Part shown: piece after piece, positions 14,594-17,460 of the stretch | Position numbering within the stretch: position 1 is the stretch's first letter | Layout: each line of letters opens with the position of its first letter | NCBI GenBank assembly: GCA_964464465.1 | Contig: CAYXGF010000038.1 | Coordinates: 1 to 17,460 of the forward strand | DNA: 17,460 nt | Origin: UBA940 sp964464465 | GTDB taxonomy: Bacteria; Bacteroidota; Bacteroidia; Bacteroidales; Rikenellaceae | Reading direction: 5' to 3' | Position numbers and translations under genes: made by a program | The notes under the pieces: model-generated | Told to the model about the DNA's origin: nothing | What the model saw: the letters and a program-made list of their open reading frames with translations, nothing else | Database searches by the model: none

Positions 14594-15600
14594 GCCTTCC
14601 CGTTTAGATATTCCATCGCCGCAGCCGCAGCGGCCTCGCCTTCGTTTATGCACTCTCCCACGCATTTGGGCGCCGATACCGCACCTGCGAGAAATATGCC
14701 CGGGACTTCTGTTTTTACGTTGTCGCAGAACAGGTCCTTCGGCCGGATGAATCCGTTGTCGTTCAGCCTGATGCCGGTTGTTTCGGCCATAGTCCGGTTC
14801 GAGCTGTTGCATTTCATTCCCACGAGCAGCACCAGCATGTCCACTGTCATTTTGAGCGGTCGGCCGATTAATGTGTCCTCGGCCTTGATTTGCAGCCTTG
14901 CGTCTATCGTAGGACTTACTTCGGATATTCTTCCGCGCATGAAATGTACGCCGTAGTCCTGCTGGGCCGTGCGGTACATCTCCTCGTATCCGGGTCCGAA
15001 CATCCTGACATCCATGTAGAAGTTGTATACACCGCATGCCGGGAACATCTTTCTGAGTTCCACGGCCTGCTTCACGCCCGTCACGCAGCACACCTTGGAG
15101 CAGTGGCTCTGACCCACCTTTTCGTCCCTCGAACCCACACAGTGCAGTATTGCTATCCGTTCCGGTTCACGTCCGCCGAAAGATGGGGCTTTTCCCTCCC
15201 GCATCATTTTTTCCAAATCTGCGGAAGTTATTACATTGTCGTATATCCCGTATCCGTATTCTTCTTTGATGCGTGCATCGAAAAGTTCGAATCCGGTGCT
15301 TATGATTACGGCATCGGCCTTTTCCATCTCTCCGTTTTCGAACGTTACGCCGTCAGGTCTTACTCTGGATACGTTTTTCGAGTACATCACCTCTATCTCT
15401 CTGTCGCGTATCTGTTTTTCGAGTTGTCCTACGACCTGGTCCGCCGGAGTGAGCGAAGGGAACAGCATGTGCCATCCGGCCACTTTGCCTCCGAGCCTCT
15501 GTTCCCGTTCCACTATTACGGGTTTTACCCCCTGCCTGTGTAGCGAAATTGCGGCCTGCATACCGGCCACGCCGCCGCCTATTATTATGACTTTCTTCAT
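14590..15600 (-). CDS. Minimal HdrA-like FAD-dependent oxidoreductase
   Basis: The protein is a 336-residue flavoprotein. GGGVAG (8-13) is the FAD dinucleotide-binding loop, and the C-terminal IFLAGAVSAPKCVGE (302-316) is the second FAD-contact motif. The HdrA-specific cluster site is present: C154, C167, C171 and C172 (C-X12-C-X3-CC, within ILHCVGSRDE and HCSKVCC), with spacing as in characterised HdrA. Canonical HdrA is about 650 residues with an N-terminal extra domain and C-terminal ferredoxin domain. Both are missing here, and the neighbouring 109-residue gene supplies two cubane clusters instead. It would be the central flavin of the complex; whether it bifurcates electrons cannot be told. 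It starts 1 nt after the HdrB-like stop. Confidence 0.87.
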   Translation of the reverse strand: MKKVIIIGGGVAGMQAAISLHRQGVKPVIVEREQRLGGKVAGWHMLFPSLTPADQVVGQLEKQIRDREIEVMYSKNVSRVRPDGVTFENGEMEKADAVIISTGFELFDARIKEEYGYGIYDNVITSADLEKMMREGKAPSFGGREPERIAILHCVGSRDEKVGQSHCSKVCCVTGVKQAVELRKMFPACGVYNFYMDVRMFGPGYEEMYRTAQQDYGVHFMRGRISEVSPTIDARLQIKAEDTLIGRPLKMTVDMLVLLVGMKCNSSNRTMAETTGIRLNDNGFIRPKDLFCDNVKTEVPGIFLAGAVSAPKCVGECINEGEAAAAAAMEYLNGKA

Positions 15601-15601
15601 A

Positions 15602-16687
15602 TTATCTTTGTATTCTGTATAATCTGTCGCCCGAGAAACTGTTTACGACGGCACTCTGCGGAGCGCCGATGAACTTTCCGGCCCGTCCGAGGAATTTTTC
15701 CGACGGGTCGTACTTAACTCCCATTTTCTGCAACAGCGGTTCCACATCCACCTGATGCATCTGCATGCCCAGTCTCCACGGGTCGTATCCGAGGACTAAC
15801 CCGGCCATCTCCTCGTATGTGAGCACCGGAATTCCGCGTCCGTCCTTGCCGTATGTCACGCCTTCCATCTCTGCCAGTGCATATTGCCATTTGTCGAGGA
15901 ACATCGCGCATCCGGGGCAGTTGCAGACGATGAAATCCGGTTTGTACGGTTTCATCGATTCGAATTTCTTCTGCGAGTTTGCAATCGAGTACCCTCTGTT
16001 TGCCTGAACGAGATAGTTCCTGAATCCGAAACCGCAGCAGTGTCTTCGTTCGGGATAGTCCACCACTTCTCCGCCCCACGATTCAATCATTCCGGCCAGG
16101 ACGTATGGAAACTCCGAGCCGCCGATTCCTGACTTCGGGAATATCTTCGCATAGTGACAACCTATGTGTTCGACCACTTTGAGCGGTTCGCCGGTTCTTG
16201 CGTTTGTGAGTTTGAGTTTGGCTTTTTCGGCTATCTGCTCCCTGAAATGGAATATCACGTCCGATGTGTGCGCCAGATTTGCAGGTTTCTCGAACTCCCG
16301 TCCGGTTGCCTTGAACAGAATTTCCCGGGTCTTCTCTTCTGTTTCCGGAAACTCGTTCCATGTTTCGAGTATTTCCGTGTATATTCCGAACGATGTGATG
16401 CACGAGCTGATAAAGTTTTTCTTTCCAGCCTCGGTCATCATGGCGAACTGCCGAGCCACTACGGTCATAATCGTTTGCAGGGGAACGATGTCCGAGTGGT
16501 ATCCGATTCCGGTGCATGAGGTGTGCTTCGGGTCGTCCAGAACCTTTCGGGACAGGTCGTTAGTCAGTATATCCAGAAAAGCCTTTTCGCTTCCCGGGAA
16601 GAAATTCTGTCTTATGCAGCTGCGCACGTAGTAGTAATCGTCGTCCGCAATCTCTTTCTGATACTCTTTCCAACTGCTTCTTTTCAT
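15602..16687 (-). CDS. HdrB-like CCG-domain subunit with a degenerate first site
   Basis: This 361-residue protein has two CCG (cysteine-rich) domains. The second is complete: C177, C217-C218, C257 and C260, with extra C255 (HIGCHY, HCCGFGF, CNCPGC). The first is degenerate: C24, then C58-T59 where CC is expected, and C96-x-x-S99 where CXXC is expected. Two of five ligands are therefore lost. In HdrB each CCG domain binds a non-cubane [4Fe-4S] cluster and the pair cleaves a disulfide. Here only the C-terminal site looks able to bind one. The gene follows the HdrC-like gene by 12 nt and precedes HdrA by 1 nt. ATG 16687 has an A-rich upstream region and no rival start. Confidence 0.87.
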   Translation of the reverse strand: MKRSSWKEYQKEIADDDYYYVRSCIRQNFFPGSEKAFLDILTNDLSRKVLDDPKHTSCTGIGYHSDIVPLQTIMTVVARQFAMMTEAGKKNFISSCITSFGIYTEILETWNEFPETEEKTREILFKATGREFEKPANLAHTSDVIFHFREQIAEKAKLKLTNARTGEPLKVVEHIGCHYAKIFPKSGIGGSEFPYVLAGMIESWGGEVVDYPERRHCCGFGFRNYLVQANRGYSIANSQKKFESMKPYKPDFIVCNCPGCAMFLDKWQYALAEMEGVTYGKDGRGIPVLTYEEMAGLVLGYDPWRLGMQMHQVDVEPLLQKMGVKYDPSEKFLGRAGKFIGAPQSAVVNSFSGDRLYRIQR

Positions 16688-16699
16688 CTTTTTCTGCGT

Positions 16700-17395
16700 T
16701 TAGTAGTGCTCGCCGCTGTTCTGGGTGTAGCAGTCCATCATGTACTGTTCCGAAGCGCCGTCGTATCCCATTTGTCTCGCTTTTCTGTCTGAGTGTTCCT
16801 CTATCGTGTCGAAGAACTCCTGTCCTCCGCTCTCGCGGAATATGGCGTGCAGTTCGGCCAGGCTCTGGTCGTCTATTTTTCTTACCGGACCGGCGCCTTC
16901 CTTCATGTAGCTGTCCGTGAAACGTCCGTATACGTCGTTGTCGTTGTTGTAAATCCATTCCCATACGGGGCCCTGCTCCGGATGCAGAGCAGGAGATACC
17001 AACCTCGGAGTTATGCAGTATCCTGTTTTCAGAATATTTTCGCCGATGATTCGTTTCAGTGCGAGCTGCTGCCTGCCTTTTTCCGATTCGACGAACAGAC
17101 CCGTCTTCTGCGACAGTGTTCTGAGCGCCTGTATCACATATCCGGGCGTATTGGCCCTCGGGCATCTCGGTCTGCACGACATGCACTCTCCGCAATACCA
17201 TATAGTATCGCTGCGGAGCAATGCCTCGATTTGAGAGTCGTCTTTTGTCTGTACGGTGCTTATGATTTGACGCGGGTCGTAATTGTAGAATTCCGCGGCC
17301 GGGCATACGCCGGTGCACACGCCGCAGTTCATGCACGCTTTGAGACCCTCTTTGAGCCTCACGTCCTGCATCAGCATGTCGAAATATTTTCCCAT
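16700..17395 (-). CDS. HdrC-like 4Fe-4S dicluster subunit
   Basis: This 231-residue soluble protein has two cubane cluster motifs near its N-terminus: C21-C24-C27-C31 (CMNCGVCTGVC) and C68-C71-C74-C78 (CGECMSCRPRC). The spacing between them (about 37 residues) is typical of HdrC. A helical C-terminal domain follows with no further cysteine pattern apart from C222. HdrC-like subunits carry electrons between HdrA and HdrB. The gene is the first of the five-gene operon. The ATG at 17395 is preceded by a short leader with a TAACTTTG box and a perfect inverted repeat. Confidence 0.88.
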   Translation of the reverse strand: MGKYFDMLMQDVRLKEGLKACMNCGVCTGVCPAAEFYNYDPRQIISTVQTKDDSQIEALLRSDTIWYCGECMSCRPRCPRANTPGYVIQALRTLSQKTGLFVESEKGRQQLALKRIIGENILKTGYCITPRLVSPALHPEQGPVWEWIYNNDNDVYGRFTDSYMKEGAGPVRKIDDQSLAELHAIFRESGGQEFFDTIEEHSDRKARQMGYDGASEQYMMDCYTQNSGEHY

Positions 17396-17407
17396 CGTTC
17401 AGTGAAA

Positions 17408-17428
17408 AACTTTGCTTGTGCAAAGTTA
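17408..17428 (-). promoter_or_regulatory. Promoter -7 element and overlapping inverted repeat of the Hdr-like operon
   Basis: On the minus strand TAACTTTG (complement of 17421-17428) matches the Bacteroidota -7 consensus TANNTTTG. A clear -33 TTG at the right distance is not obvious upstream. AACTTTGC (17408-17415) and GCAAAGTT (17420-17427) form a perfect 8-bp inverted repeat with a 4-nt spacer overlapping this box, suggesting an operator that could block or activate transcription. The RNA would begin about 17 nt before the hdrC-like start codon. Confidence 0.5.
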
Positions 17429-17460
17429 TGTCCTGCCGCGTTTTCGCGCAGTAGCTATTC

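Noticed and set aside
14594..15091. In-frame upstream extension of the small ferredoxin-like subunit, up to a 275-aa protein
   Set aside because: The extension lies within the HdrA-like gene in another frame and has Arg/Gly/His-rich shadow composition; the ATGA-coupled start at 14593 gives a natural N-terminus.
16560..17423. 287-aa minus-strand frame across the HdrC and HdrB genes
   Set aside because: It runs in a different frame from two iron-sulfur genes with unmistakable cysteine motifs and is strongly Arg-rich, typical of a shadow frame.
1..17460. CRISPR arrays, tRNA or rRNA genes, insertion sequences and diversity-generating repeats
   Set aside because: I looked for evenly spaced direct repeats, cloverleaf patterns, transposase or reverse-transcriptase motifs and template/variable repeat pairs and saw none. 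The only evenly spaced repeats are the short TGTTGA copies at 12170-12198, too short and few for a CRISPR array.

Overview
The window looks like a chromosomal segment of a gut-type Bacteroidota, probably order Bacteroidales (an Alistipes/Rikenellaceae-like genome is a reasonable guess; the sequence alone cannot settle genus). The reasons are three promoters of the Bacteroidota form (TTG, about 19-21 bp, TANNTTTG), A-rich translation starts without clear Shine-Dalgarno sequences, the rplY-pth-S4 gene order, and phage proteins of types I know from Bacteroidota prophages.

Layout. (1) 1-615: a 95-aa protein of unknown function, followed by an apparently broken coupled reading frame, then a strong promoter. 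(2) 607-2355, plus strand: a housekeeping translation operon made of ribosomal protein L25/Ctc, peptidyl-tRNA hydrolase and an S4-domain RNA-binding protein, with a structured leader in front and a strong intrinsic terminator behind. (3) 2356-2726: gene-free, with two short hairpins at its right end. (4) 2727-12282, minus strand: a compact phage structural cassette. In transcription order it holds a tail-terminator-like protein, a tail protein, a tail hub-like protein, two small proteins, a ClpP-like prohead protease, the major capsid protein, a tail-tube-like protein, an intrinsic terminator, the portal (interrupted by an assembly gap), a connector-like protein, a holin and a lysozyme-like endolysin. 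No terminase, tape measure, integrase or repressor is visible. (5) 12350-17460, minus strand: a tightly packed five-gene operon for a heterodisulfide-reductase-like (Hdr/Dsr/Qmo-type) iron-sulfur flavoprotein complex, encoding HdrC-like, HdrB-like, a minimal HdrA-like flavoprotein, a small two-cluster ferredoxin-like subunit, and a membrane cytochrome-b-like/HdrD fusion. It ends at its own terminator.

How the genes work together. The Hdr-like subunits form a plausible chain from membrane quinol chemistry through cubane Fe-S clusters and FAD to CCG-domain (non-cubane) sites. The physiological substrate is unknown. The phage cassette is intact gene by gene (apart from the gap) but incomplete as a virus, so it is either a defective prophage, part of a split prophage, or a domesticated particle. 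Most noteworthy are the missing packaging and tape-measure genes, a phased TGTTGA repeat array in the cassette's leader, a terminator placed just before the low-copy portal gene, and a degenerate cluster site in the HdrB-like subunit.
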